Source: Paracoccus zeaxanthinifaciens ATCC 21588 (lineage in GTDB: Bacteria; Pseudomonadota; Alphaproteobacteria; Rhodobacterales; Rhodobacteraceae). From it: 64,000 nt of DNA. Both the position numbers and the translations under genes were made by a program. Within the stretch, counting starts at the first letter, position 1, and each line of letters begins with the position of its first letter. This document shows positions 44,564 through 55,995 of this stretch, piece after piece. The stretch spans positions 62,001 through 126,000 of the forward strand of contig NZ_ATUJ01000002.1 in NCBI RefSeq assembly GCF_000420145.1. Direction: 5' to 3'. The notes beneath the pieces were generated by a model. The model was given only the letters and a program-made list of their open reading frames with translations, ran no database searches and was not told the origin of the DNA.

Positions 44564-45952
44564 ATGACCCTGAAGCACGCGGCGCTGGCCGATGCGACGC
44601 TGTCGCCCTTGTGGCTGGACGATCCGGCGGCGCCCGCCACCGAGCCGCATCTGATCGGCAGGCGGCAGGCCGATCTGCTGATCGTGGGCGGCGGCTTTAC
44701 CGGGCTGTGGGCCGCGATCATCGCCAAGCAGCGCGACCCGTCCCGCGAGGTCGTCGTGATCGAGGCGGGCAAGGTCGCGCATGGCGCCTCGGGGCGTCCG
44801 GGGGGGATCGTCTCGACCTCGGTGATGCACGGGCTGTCGAATGCCGAGCGGGTCTTTCCCGACGACATGGAGATGCTGGAACGGCTGGGCATCGAGAACC
44901 TGGATGCCTGGCGCGCCACCATCGAGGAATTCGGCATCGACGCCGACCTGGAATGGGGCGGAGAGATGACCGTCGCCGCCCGCCCCGCGGATATCGAGGG
45001 CCTGCGCCACGAACAGGACCTGCACCGCCGCCACGGCCATGACGCGGTCTGGCTGGACCGCGACCAGGTCCGGGCCGAGGTCGCGTCCCCCATGTTCCAC
45101 GCGGGCATCTGGTCGCGCGACCGGACCGGCACGGTCCACCCCGCCAAGCTGGCATGGGGCCTGAAGGCCGCCGCGAAATCGCTTGGCGTCGCCATCCACG
45201 AACATACCCCGATGGAGCGGGTCGAGGATCTGGGCAGCAGCCTGCGGATCACCACCCATGACGGCAGCGTCACCGCGCCGCGCGTCCTCTTCGCGACCAA
45301 TGCCTGGGCGGCGGGGCATCCGAAGATCCGCAGCTATGTCGTGACCATGCGCGACCGCGTGATCGCCACCGAGCCGCTGACCGACGAACAGCTGTCGCGC
45401 ATCGGCTGGCGCAACCGGCAGGGCATCTACGACACGCGGACGCAGCTGAACTACATGCGGCTGACACGGGACAACCGCATCGTCTATGGCGGGCGGATCG
45501 GCTACTACTATGGCGACCGGACGGACCCGGCGGGCGACCGCCGGATCGAGGTCTATGACCGGCTGGCGGGCTATTTCCTGCAGACCTTCCCGCAGCTGGA
45601 CGACCTGCGCTTCACCCATGCCTGGTCGGGGCCGATCGACATGACCACGCGGCTGGCCGTGCATTTCCAGCCCTATTACGGCGGCAAGGGCGTCTATGCC
45701 GGGGGCTATTCCGGGTTCGGGGTGACCGCATCGCGCTTCGGGGCGCGGATGGCGCTGGAGATGCTGGACGATACCGGCGTTCCCGAATTGCAGCTGGGCC
45801 TGGCCCGCAGCCTGCCCCGCGCCATCCCGCGCGAGCCGCTGCGCTGGCCCGGCGCGGCCATCACCATGCGCGCCCTGGACGAGGTGGACAGCAAGGGCGG
45901 CTGGCGCAGGGCGTGGATCCGGCTGATCCACGCGATGGGCTTTCCGCTCTGA
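44564..45952 (+). CDS. FAD-dependent amine oxidoreductase, PuuB/DadA-like
   Basis: 462 residues. It has an FAD Rossmann motif DLLIVGGGFTGLWAAI near residue 36, a GARVAHGASGRPGG-like flavin contact (KVAHGASGRPGGIVS) near 75, and the C-terminal GGYSGFGVTASRFGARM near 390. This pattern is that of gamma-glutamylputrescine oxidase and related amine oxidases. Start ATG 44564 (MTLKHAAL) follows GAAAGGCGG; upstream codons are unlike the family. It is divergent from the ureohydrolase gene. Its exact amine substrate is unknown. Confidence 0.82.
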   Translation: MTLKHAALADATLSPLWLDDPAAPATEPHLIGRRQADLLIVGGGFTGLWAAIIAKQRDPSREVVVIEAGKVAHGASGRPGGIVSTSVMHGLSNAERVFPDDMEMLERLGIENLDAWRATIEEFGIDADLEWGGEMTVAARPADIEGLRHEQDLHRRHGHDAVWLDRDQVRAEVASPMFHAGIWSRDRTGTVHPAKLAWGLKAAAKSLGVAIHEHTPMERVEDLGSSLRITTHDGSVTAPRVLFATNAWAAGHPKIRSYVVTMRDRVIATEPLTDEQLSRIGWRNRQGIYDTRTQLNYMRLTRDNRIVYGGRIGYYYGDRTDPAGDRRIEVYDRLAGYFLQTFPQLDDLRFTHAWSGPIDMTTRLAVHFQPYYGGKGVYAGGYSGFGVTASRFGARMALEMLDDTGVPELQLGLARSLPRAIPREPLRWPGAAITMRALDEVDSKGGWRRAWIRLIHAMGFPL

Positions 45953-45955
45953 CGG

Positions 45956-47242
45956 TCAGGGCCTGCGCGGTTCGACGACCGGGACGGCGTCGGGATGCAG
46001 CAGCCCCGCCGCGCGGATCACCTTGCGATCCTCGAAGCGGCGGCCGATCAGCGACACGCCGACCGGCAGGCCCCCCGCCGCGCGGTGCAGCGGCACGTTG
46101 ACCACCGGCACCTGCATCAGCGTCCAGAGCGAGTTGAAGACCGGATCGCCCGCCCATGTCCCGACCGGGGCCACCCCCGGTGCCGAGGGCGCAAGGATCA
46201 GGTCCATCCCGTCCGCGAACATCTCATCCAGCATCGCGCGGCAGCGGTCCGCCTGCCCATAGGCCGCGCGGCTGGTCGCCGCATCGGGCCTGTCGCGCTG
46301 CATCTCGGCAAAGAACGGATCGACAGCGGGATCGACGCGCACCTCGTTGAGGAAGGCCGATGCCCCTTCGCGCGCAAGGATGACGCGGTGGGCGTCGAGG
46401 ATCCCGTCGAAATCCTGCGGCAGCGCCAGTTCGGTGACGATCGCGCCACGGTCGCGCAGCATCTCGCGCGCAAGGATCATGGCGTCGCGGGTCTCGGACA
46501 TGGCGGCATCGGGGGTGGTGCCGAAGGTCATCCCGATGCGCAGCCCCTCCAGCGTCGTGGGCAGGGTGCAGGGGTCGAAGTCGAACAGGTCGGCCAACAT
46601 TTCAAGGTCGTCTGCCGCGCGTGAATACAGCCCGACCGTGTCGCAGGTCGCCGAATACATCTTCGACCCCTCGCGCGTGATGGCGTTCCAGCTGGGCTTC
46701 ATCCCGAACACCCCGCAGAACGAGGCCGGACGGATGGTCGAGCCGCCCGTCTGCGTGCCCAGTGCGATCGCGGCCAGCCCCGCCGCCACCGCCGCCGCCG
46801 ACCCCGAGGACGACCCCCCGGGCGAGCGGCCTGGATCGTGCGGGTTCGCCGTGCCGGGGCCGACCGACATCGCGGCGAATTGCGTGGTCCGCGCCTTGCC
46901 CGCGATCAGCGCGCCCGCCTGGCGCAGAACCTCGACCGCGGGGGCGTCGATGCCCGCGCCGCTGCCCAGATGGCGGGCGGCATTGTGCCCCGTCGGCATG
47001 TCGCGCGTCAGCAGCACGTCCTTGACCGCCACGGTCACGCCCCGCAGCGGCCCCTGGGGCAGCACCGCCGCCGCGCGCAGCAGCGCATCGGGGTCCAGAT
47101 GCGCATAGGCCGCGACGACCGGCTCGATCCGCGCGGCGCGGGCGATCAGCGCCTCGGCGACGGCCTGGGGTGCGACGCCCGATGCGACCGCGCGTTGCAG
47201 ATCGCGCGCGGTCGCAGCACACAGGTCCAGTTTCATGTCCAT
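45956..47242 (-). CDS. Amidase signature family hydrolase (first of two)
   Basis: 428 residues with the Ser-Ser-Lys amidase set: Lys in GVTVAVKDVLLTRD near residue 65, Gly/Ser-rich core SPGGSSSGSAAAVAAGLAA near 140, and GTQTGGSTIRPASFCG with the nucleophile Ser near 165. ATG 47242 follows AGGGAAGAAG. It is the last gene of a minus-strand run: MFS, ribose-type ABC genes, a 61-residue protein and two amidases. The substrate is not known; the transporter suggests an imported amide. Confidence 0.87.
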   Translation of the reverse strand: MDMKLDLCAATARDLQRAVASGVAPQAVAEALIARAARIEPVVAAYAHLDPDALLRAAAVLPQGPLRGVTVAVKDVLLTRDMPTGHNAARHLGSGAGIDAPAVEVLRQAGALIAGKARTTQFAAMSVGPGTANPHDPGRSPGGSSSGSAAAVAAGLAAIALGTQTGGSTIRPASFCGVFGMKPSWNAITREGSKMYSATCDTVGLYSRAADDLEMLADLFDFDPCTLPTTLEGLRIGMTFGTTPDAAMSETRDAMILAREMLRDRGAIVTELALPQDFDGILDAHRVILAREGASAFLNEVRVDPAVDPFFAEMQRDRPDAATSRAAYGQADRCRAMLDEMFADGMDLILAPSAPGVAPVGTWAGDPVFNSLWTLMQVPVVNVPLHRAAGGLPVGVSLIGRRFEDRKVIRAAGLLHPDAVPVVEPRRP

Positions 47243-47252
47243 TCTTCTTCCC

Positions 47253-48572
47253 TCAGGCAGGTTGCAGCGCGGCTTCTTCCAGCAGCACCGCGATGTCGGC
47301 GATGCGATCCTCGGCATTCGGCGGGCCAATGACCTGAACCGAGATCGGCCCGCGATCCGTGCGCGCCACGGGAACCGAGATGGCGGGCAGCCCCAGGATC
47401 GACGCGGGCCGCGAGAAGCGCGTCACCTCCGAGATCATTCGCGCAAGCGAGCGGCCTTCCAGCGATGCAAGCGCCGAGATCTGGGGCGGCACGTCCGGCA
47501 GCATCGGCGTCACGATCACGTCCACCTTGGCGAAGATCGCCTGCATCCGGTCCTGCGCCACGGCCCTGATCTGCAGCGCCCGCAGGTAATCCTGCGCCGA
47601 GATTGCCGCCGCCTGCGCCAGCCGCGTGCGGACCTGCGGGCCATAGCTGTCCTGCGCCTTGCGCAGCCGGTCGGCATGGACGGTCCCGGCCTCGGCCATG
47701 GCGATGACATTGGCGGGTTCGTCCAGCGTCGCCAGCCAGCCCAGGTCCAGGTCGCAGGGCCGGTGGCCCGCATCCGACAGCATCGCGCGCGCGATGCGCA
47801 GCTGGCGATCCGTCGCCTCGGCGATGCCGTCCGTCAGCGGCCCCGCATCGAAGCCGATGCGCAGATCGCGGGCGTCGCCGCCCATGGCCGAGACGGCACC
47901 GCCCGTCAGCACCGACAGGACGCGCCTTGCGCAATCGACGCTGGCGGCCAGCGGCCCAACGCAATCCTGCGTCCAGGACAGCGGCATCACCCCAGCCATC
48001 GGCATCCGCCCCGGCGTCGGCTTGAAGCCGACGACGCCGTTGCAGGCGGCGGGAATGCGGATCGACCCGCCCGTGTCCGAACCAAGCGCCGCAGGCACGA
48101 TGCCCATCGCCACCGCGACACCCGACCCGGAAGACGACCCGCCGATGATCGCCCCCGGCACGACCGGGTTCGGCGGCGCGGGATGGTGATGGTTCGCCCC
48201 CGTCGGCCCCATCGCGAATTCAGACATCTGCAGGCGCCCCAGGTCCACGGCATGGGCATGGTCGAGGCGGCTCAGAACCTCTGCCGTGCCGGTCGCGACA
48301 TAGCTGGCCGAGGGATGCACCCCGCGCCCCACGCGGCAGCCCGTGCGGTCGAACATGTCCTTGTGGGCCAAGGGGATGCCCGCCAGCGGGCCGGTGGCGC
48401 GCCCCTCGGCGCGGGCGCGGTCCACCATGGCGGCCTGCGCCAGTGCGCGGTCGGCCTCGATGGTCGAGAACGGGCTGTCGGGGCCTGCTGCAAGGGCCAG
48501 CGCCTCGGACGCGAGGGATTGGGCGGTCGCCTCGCCCGTGGCAAGGCGCGCCTGCATCCGGCGGATCGTCAT
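47253..48572 (-). CDS. Amidase signature family hydrolase (second of two)
   Basis: 439 residues. Amidase motifs are Lys in GIPLAHKDMFDRTGC near 70, GGSSSGSGVAVAMGIVPAA near 145 and GSDTGGSIRIPAACNGVVG near 170. It differs well from its neighbour at 45956, so the pair is not a recent duplication. The start overlaps the 61-residue gene stop as ATGA; the other amidase begins 10 bases after its stop. Confidence 0.88.
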   Translation of the reverse strand: MTIRRMQARLATGEATAQSLASEALALAAGPDSPFSTIEADRALAQAAMVDRARAEGRATGPLAGIPLAHKDMFDRTGCRVGRGVHPSASYVATGTAEVLSRLDHAHAVDLGRLQMSEFAMGPTGANHHHPAPPNPVVPGAIIGGSSSGSGVAVAMGIVPAALGSDTGGSIRIPAACNGVVGFKPTPGRMPMAGVMPLSWTQDCVGPLAASVDCARRVLSVLTGGAVSAMGGDARDLRIGFDAGPLTDGIAEATDRQLRIARAMLSDAGHRPCDLDLGWLATLDEPANVIAMAEAGTVHADRLRKAQDSYGPQVRTRLAQAAAISAQDYLRALQIRAVAQDRMQAIFAKVDVIVTPMLPDVPPQISALASLEGRSLARMISEVTRFSRPASILGLPAISVPVARTDRGPISVQVIGPPNAEDRIADIAVLLEEAALQPA

Positions 48573-48754
48573 TGGCGACCCCCGCCCGCCATCGGGTCGC
48601 GTTCGTTCAGCCCCGTCGCCGCGTCGTCGTCGCGCAGCAGCGGGTGATAGATCACGCCGAACTCGATCCGGGTGCGCTGGTCCTGGAATATCGCCAGCTC
48701 TTCCGGGGTCGGGCTGCGGCCCAGATAGGTCTCGAGGGCATCCGTGGTGGTCAT
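48569..48754 (-). CDS. Small 61-residue protein coupled to an amidase
   Basis: I do not recognise this protein. Its frame has an excellent ribosome site (AAGGAGGA, 7 bases before ATG 48754), and its stop overlaps the amidase start as ATGA, so it is almost surely translated. The sequence is charged, without membrane segment or signal peptide: a short helix (PTPEELAIFQDQRTRIEFG) then an acidic, Gly-rich tail. Its place before an amidase recalls small partner proteins of AtzE-type amidases, but the text does not look like that family. Confidence 0.68.
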   Translation of the reverse strand: MTTTDALETYLGRSPTPEELAIFQDQRTRIEFGVIYHPLLRDDDAATGLNERDPMAGGGRQ

Positions 48755-48780
48755 GGCGGTTCCTCCTTGTTGGTGGTTCA

Positions 48781-49775
48781 TCAGCCGAAATTCTGCGGCT
48801 GGCGCTTGCGGACAAGCTGGCTGAGAGAGACGGCGACGATCAGGGCCCCGCCGTAGAAAAGCGACTGCACGAAGGCATCTGCCCCCAGCATGGTCAGCCC
48901 GGTGATGCCGGTGATCAGGAAATAGACACCGACCAGCGTCCCCATCGGGTTGAAGCGCCCCGGATAGATCGCCGTCGCGCCAAGGAACGCCGCCGCGAAG
49001 GCGGGCAGCAGCAGCGACAGCCCCGAGGTCGGATCGGCAGATCCCGTCATCCCGGCATAGAGCACGCCAGCCAGCGCGGCCATCGCCCCCGACAGCACGA
49101 AGGACGTGGCCCGCACCCGGTCGACCGAGACGCCGTTCAGGCGCGCGACCTCGCGCCCTCGCCCGACGAACAGCAGCTTGCGGCCCGCGATGGTGTATTC
49201 CATCGCCCACCACATCACCGCCGCCAGCGCCAGGCCATAGAAGAAGGCCAGCGGGATGCCGAACAGGCGCTGGATCACGACCAGCTCGACCAGCTGCATC
49301 GACACGCCCGCGATGGTGCGCGAATCCGACAGCCACAGCGTCATGCCGTTCAGGAACGTCCCCAGCCCCAGTGTCACGATCAGGCTGTGGATGCGGAAAT
49401 ACAGCACGAAGAACGCGTTGACCGCCCCGGCAAGCGCGCCGATCAGCAGCGCGGCCACGACGGACAGGCCGATGGGCCAGCCCCAGCCGACATTCGACAC
49501 CGCCAGGAACATCGCCCCGAAGACCAGGATCGAGGCCGCCGACAGGTCGAAATCGCCCGAGGTCAGCGGGACCAGGATCGCCAGTGCCAGCACGACCAGC
49601 ACCGCCTGCGAGCCCAGCATCGAGGACAGCGTGCGCCATGTCAGGAACGTGTCGGGCAGCAGCATGCCGAAGACGGCGAACAGCGCGATCCAAGCCAGCG
49701 GCAGGGCATATCGCTCCAGCTCTTTCTTCCAGGCGATGACGGGCAGGACGCGCGGGCGCGGGGTTTCGGTGATGC

Positions 49776-49779
<4 letters not shown>
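48781..49779 (-). CDS. Ribose/sugar-type ABC transporter permease
   Basis: 332 residues, RbsC-like, with about 8-10 membrane spans. The family has LTSGDFDLSAASILVFGAM near residue 72, LIVTLGLGTFLNGMTLW near 132 and the cytoplasmic loop GREVARLNGVSVDRVRATSFVLSG near 205. Such permeases also serve non-sugar solutes (nucleosides, autoinducers). The start overlaps the ATPase stop. Its stop is 26 bases before the 61-residue gene. Confidence 0.9.
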
Positions 49780-51368
<1,589 letters not shown>

Positions 51369-51369
51369 T

Positions 51370-52476
51370 TCAGCCCTCGAGGCCCCAGAGCTTGCGGAAC
51401 CCGGCCACATGGCTGTCGCCATAGCCCGAGTCGAAATCAGCGGGCACGCCTGCCGTCTCGGCATTGTCCTTGTCGAAGATCAGCAGCGGGATGCCCAAGC
51501 TCTCGGGGACCTCCAACCCGCACAGCACGCGCATCTGCGCATCGACGGCGGCATAGCCTGCCCAGCCGAGGCTCTCGCCGACATCCATCGACACCGTCCC
51601 CTCGCGCACCATGTCCAGGACGAAGGGCGTGCCGTTATAGGATGCCATGCCGACCCCGTCGGCGCCCGCGATCCGCAGTGCGGGCGTCACGAACTGCGTC
51701 ATCGAATCATAGATCGGCAGGATGTAGTTGATGCCTGGATCGGCCAGCAGCGCGGATTGTGTGCCCGACTGGATGCGCGTGGCCCATTCGTTCACCGGCA
51801 CGTTCAGGTATTGCTGCTTGCAGTCGGGGCAATAGGACGAAAGGCTCTCGCGGATCTGTTCGACGAAGGGGATCGAGGGCAGCACGTCGTCCGATCCGAT
51901 GATCAGCACGTTCGGCGCTCCTTCGGTCTCGACGAAGGCCCAGGCAGCCAGGATCTCGCCCGCGCGGCGGTAATCGACCTTGGCCGAGGCATCGACGAAG
52001 CCCGCCTGTCCCTGGCTTTCGTCATAGAGATGGGTCGTCGTGACGGCGAGGCCCGCCTGCTTCGCCTCTTGCAGCTGCGGGGCCAGCATCTCGGGGTTGA
52101 GCCCGCCCGCCAGATCGACCAGCGAATATTCCTGCGCGACGGCCTGGTTCACGCCCTGGATCCAGCTGTCGGACGCGCCCTGGTTTTCCCAGGTGGTATA
52201 GGTGAAGCCCACATCCTCGGCCGCGCGCTGCATCGCCTTCTGCAGCTCGACGTTGAAGGGGATGGCCATGCTGACCGGGATCGAGAAGACCGACTTGTCG
52301 GCCATGCAGGCCGCGGCGTCGAAGGGTTCGCCCAGGGGCGCGAATTCCGGAATGGCGCGGTGTTCCGCGATCACGGCCTTGGCCTCGGCCATCGCGTCGG
52401 CGCGCGCGCCCTGCGCGGCAAGCAGCGTGGCGGTCGTCATCGTCAGGGCGGCAAGCGCTGGCGTCATGGTTCTCAT
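51370..52476 (-). CDS. Ribose-type ABC transporter substrate-binding protein
   Basis: 368 residues, type I periplasmic binding fold, with a signal peptide (MRTMTPALAALTMTTATLLA, cut after ARADA). Blocks are FSIPVSMAIPFNVELQKAMQ near residue 70, WIQGVNQAVAQEYSLVDLAGG, and ALLADPGINYILPIYDSMTQF. Start ATG 52476 lies 5 bases after AAAGGGA. A promoter-like TTGGCT-N17-GACTAT with a GTCCGGAC palindrome over the -10 box lies just upstream, so the ABC operon can be expressed apart from the MFS gene. Confidence 0.87.
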   Translation of the reverse strand: MRTMTPALAALTMTTATLLAAQGARADAMAEAKAVIAEHRAIPEFAPLGEPFDAAACMADKSVFSIPVSMAIPFNVELQKAMQRAAEDVGFTYTTWENQGASDSWIQGVNQAVAQEYSLVDLAGGLNPEMLAPQLQEAKQAGLAVTTTHLYDESQGQAGFVDASAKVDYRRAGEILAAWAFVETEGAPNVLIIGSDDVLPSIPFVEQIRESLSSYCPDCKQQYLNVPVNEWATRIQSGTQSALLADPGINYILPIYDSMTQFVTPALRIAGADGVGMASYNGTPFVLDMVREGTVSMDVGESLGWAGYAAVDAQMRVLCGLEVPESLGIPLLIFDKDNAETAGVPADFDSGYGDSHVAGFRKLWGLEG

Positions 52477-52506
52477 CACAGTCCCTTTCGGCAATCGGTT
52501 GATCCG

Positions 52507-52535
52507 ATAGTCCGGACTTGTTCAGAGATAGCCAA
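52507..52535 (-). promoter_or_regulatory. Promoter of the ribose-type ABC/amidase operon with GntR operator
   Basis: TTGGCT (52535-52530) and GACTAT (52512-52507), 17 bases apart on the minus strand. The perfect palindrome AGTCCGGACT (52509-52518) overlaps the -10 box, where a bound repressor would block RNA polymerase. The extended site GTCCGGACTTGTTCA is repeated exactly (inverted) before the RutA-like gene at 54763-54777. Confidence 0.7.
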
Positions 52536-52623
52536 GAAGGAAAGCGGGTTTTGGAACGATCGGATCAGCGATTTCGACGATACGTCCCGCAGATTAGGCA
52601 GTCTGGTCCGAAGCTGAACAGAA

Positions 52624-53859
52624 TCAGGTCCGGACTTGTGCAGCATGCTGGCGGAAGGACATCGCTGCGCCCGCAAACCCGATGCACGAGAAACCCATGA
52701 AGCACAGGTCATAGGACCCGGTCAGGTCATAGATCAGCGCGAAGGCGGAGGGGCCGATGATGACACCGATGAAGGTATAGACCAGCAGCGCGCCGGTATT
52801 CGCCCCGACCTTGCCGCTTGGCGCGGTCCGTGCCGCCGCCGCCAGGAAGACCCCGTTCCAGCCCGTCGCGACCGCGCCCAGCACAACGAGCAGCACCGCC
52901 AGCGCCCAGCCGGGCAATGCGCCCGCCCAGCCCAGCAGGAACATGCACAGCCCCGCGATCACCCCGATGATCCCGAGCGTACGGAAACCGCCCAGCCTGT
53001 CGGCGGCCAGCCCCCAGCTGATGCGACCCGCGGCCCCCGCCATCTGCAGGCAGGCCGCGACGATGCCCGCCGCGACCAGCGGCCAGCCATGTTCGACCAT
53101 CATCACCACCGCGAAGGCCGTGACCATCAGCTGCAATGCCGAATAGAGCCCGCCCAGAAGCGCCAGCGTCCGCATGCGGCGGTTGCGATACAGTTCGACC
53201 TGATCGCGGATCGCGCGGGCGAAGGGATTGCCGCGCCACGCCGCCATGCGGATCGGCGGAAAGGTGAACTGAGACCACGCCCAGACCATCAGGACCAGCG
53301 GCACGACCGCCGCCGCGACCAGCGCGTGCCGCCAGCCCGCGCCCGTTCCCGGCAGCGCGACCGCCAGCATCGGCAGCAGCGTCGATGCCAGCACCGCGCC
53401 GAAGGGCACCCCCGTCTGCTTGATCGAGAAGACCAGCGAATGCCGCCCCCCGCGTGCGGCGCGGTGCAGGATCTCGGACGAGGCCGGGTTGTTCAGCCCG
53501 TAGCAGATCCCGAACAGCGCGGATGCCAGCACCATCAGCACGGGACGCCCCGTGGCCAGCAGCAGCAGGCCCGCCGCGAAGACGCCCAGCTCGGTCACGA
53601 TCACGCGCTCGGCGTGGAAGGTCTCGACCACGCTGCCGGCGATTGCGGATGCGAAGACCCCCGCGAAATAGATCAGGCTGATCTGGTATCCGATCGCATG
53701 CGCCCCGATCCCGAGCGAGCCCGCAACCTCGGGGGCAAGCGATGTCAGGGCCAGCACGCTCATGGTCGCGGCGATCTGCACCAGCGTCATCATGGCCAGC
53801 GGGCCGATCCATTCCGGTCGGCCTGCTCGTTCGGGTCCGCTCGACACTGTATCCGTCAT
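52624..53859 (-). CDS. MFS transporter
   Basis: 411 residues with about 12 hydrophobic segments. MFS text includes GYQISLIYFAGVFASAIAG, a loop RPVLMVLASALFGICYGLNNPASSEIL near residue 105, and GRISWGLAADRLGGFRTLG near 280 (the second-half repeat of the loop 2-3 motif). Start ATG 53859 is chosen; the frame is open 28 codons further, but that part overlaps the control region shared with the divergent GntR gene. Substrate unknown; the shared operators tie it to the amide/pyrimidine set. Confidence 0.85.
   Translation of the reverse strand: MTDTVSSGPERAGRPEWIGPLAMMTLVQIAATMSVLALTSLAPEVAGSLGIGAHAIGYQISLIYFAGVFASAIAGSVVETFHAERVIVTELGVFAAGLLLLATGRPVLMVLASALFGICYGLNNPASSEILHRAARGGRHSLVFSIKQTGVPFGAVLASTLLPMLAVALPGTGAGWRHALVAAAVVPLVLMVWAWSQFTFPPIRMAAWRGNPFARAIRDQVELYRNRRMRTLALLGGLYSALQLMVTAFAVVMMVEHGWPLVAAGIVAACLQMAGAAGRISWGLAADRLGGFRTLGIIGVIAGLCMFLLGWAGALPGWALAVLLVVLGAVATGWNGVFLAAAARTAPSGKVGANTGALLVYTFIGVIIGPSAFALIYDLTGSYDLCFMGFSCIGFAGAAMSFRQHAAQVRT
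52628..52637. promoter_or_regulatory. GntR-type operator at the MFS 3-prime end
   Basis: GTCCGGAC followed by TTGTG, in the last codons of the MFS gene and 119 bases upstream of the site at 52509. The distance would allow two bound dimers to loop. It is coding sequence as well, so chance cannot be ruled out for this copy alone. Confidence 0.5.
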
Positions 53860-53920
53860 GAGTATTCTGTCCGTACCTTGTCCGGGCCGTTCGCCGGCTG
53901 CGATTTCCTCTTGGCTACAT

Positions 53921-53930
53921 AAGTCCGGAC
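53921..53930. promoter_or_regulatory. GntR-type operator between MFS and GntR genes
   Basis: AAGTCCGGAC, with palindromic core GTCCGGAC at 53923-53930. It lies in the 110-base divergent region between the MFS gene and the GntR gene, 40 bases before the latter, so it probably serves autoregulation and MFS control. A half-site AGTCCGAAAGAC follows at 53950. Confidence 0.7.
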
Positions 53931-53969
53931 AATCAAGCAACACGATTCACAGTCCGAAAGACCCTTCGC

Positions 53970-54722
53970 ATGGCCGAAACCGCCGAAGCGCATAATGACA
54001 GCACGAACACGCCGCTCTATCTGCAGATCGCGCACAAGCTGGAGCGGCAGATCGTCAGCGGCGAACGCGCCGTCGGCAGCCTGCTGCCCCCCGAGGCGGA
54101 ACTGGCCGCGCAGTTGGGCGTCAGCCGTCACACGATTCGCCAGGCCATCGCGCAGCTTCGCCAGCGCGGAATGCTGGCCGCCAAGAAGGGCGTCGGCACC
54201 AGCATCGAAAGCGCGCGCCCGCAATGGCGCGAGCGGTTCCGCGACAACAATCGCGGCGACCTGTTCGAATTCGCCAACGAGACCGAGATGTATATCCGCC
54301 TCAAGGAGCGCCGAGAGGTGCGCGGAAAGCTTGCGACCGAGATCGGCTGCCGCCCCGGAAAACCGCTGATCTACATGGAGGGTCCGCGGCATTTCATCAA
54401 TGAGCCCAACGCCTTCTGCTGGAACGAGGTCTATCTGGACCCCATCGCGGAACCCGTGATCCGCGACATGGACGTGCAGCGCTCATCCCTGTTCCACCTG
54501 GTCGAGGCCCATACCGGCGAAAGGATCGTCGACATCCAGCAGGAAATCCGCGCCGTCACCATCGCGCCCCGCATCTGTGAACAGCTGAAACAGCCCGAAG
54601 GCACGATCGGTCTCAGAATCACCCGCCGCTATCTCTCGTCCGGGGGGCGGCTGATGGAATACGCGATCCAGACCTCTCCGGCTGACAGTTTTGCCTATCG
54701 GACCCACATCCAGGCCACCTGA
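53970..54722 (+). CDS. GntR-family regulator, HutC/UTRA type
   Basis: 250 residues. The N-terminal winged helix (PLYLQIAHKLERQIVSGERAVG, then LGVSRHTIRQAIAQLRQRGML near residue 50) is followed by a UTRA ligand-binding domain from about 90 (GRPLIYMEGPR-like text, FCWNEVYLDP, and the C-terminal LRITRRYLSSGGRLMEYAI). HutC-type regulators release DNA on binding a pathway metabolite. Five copies of a GTCCGGAC-type palindrome surround this gene and stand before its three neighbouring transcription units, so it is the likely local repressor of the whole set. Confidence 0.9.
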   Translation: MAETAEAHNDSTNTPLYLQIAHKLERQIVSGERAVGSLLPPEAELAAQLGVSRHTIRQAIAQLRQRGMLAAKKGVGTSIESARPQWRERFRDNNRGDLFEFANETEMYIRLKERREVRGKLATEIGCRPGKPLIYMEGPRHFINEPNAFCWNEVYLDPIAEPVIRDMDVQRSSLFHLVEAHTGERIVDIQQEIRAVTIAPRICEQLKQPEGTIGLRITRRYLSSGGRLMEYAIQTSPADSFAYRTHIQAT

Positions 54723-54767
54723 TCATGCGGCCTGCCCCGCATTTGGGCATCGCCGAGGATTATGAAC

Positions 54768-54835
54768 AAGTCCGGACATGCTGAGCGGCATTTGCTCTGG
54801 ACCAGTGCAAGAAGTCCCCTGCTAAGTTCGGACTT
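54768..54835. promoter_or_regulatory. Two GntR-type operators before the RutA-like gene
   Basis: AAGTCCGGACAT (54768-54779) and AAGTTCGGACTT (54824-54835), 56 bases apart start to start, upstream of the ATG at 54864. Read inverted, the first continues as GTCCGGACTTGTTCA, 15 bases identical to the site at 52510. The pair lies where it would control the RutA-like transcript. Confidence 0.75.
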
Positions 54836-54863
54836 GTCAGAAATCCAACAGGGGGCCTTCACC

Positions 54864-55943
<1,080 letters not shown>

Positions 55944-55948
55944 CATCC

Positions 55949-55972
55949 GGCGGGGGCCATGCGGTCCCCGCC
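55949..55972 (+). other. Hairpin between the RutA-like and hydrolase genes
   Basis: GGCGGGG (55949-55955) and CCCCGCC (55966-55972) around 10 bases, in the 52-base gap between two codirectional genes. No T-run; it may tune expression of the second gene. Confidence 0.35.
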
Positions 55973-55995
55973 CCCACTTGCGGAAAGGAACAGCG

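Noticed and set aside
48569..48754. Calling the 61-residue protein an AtzG-type (DUF4089) subunit
   Set aside because: Position fits, but length and sequence do not resemble what I recall of that family, so it is left as unknown.
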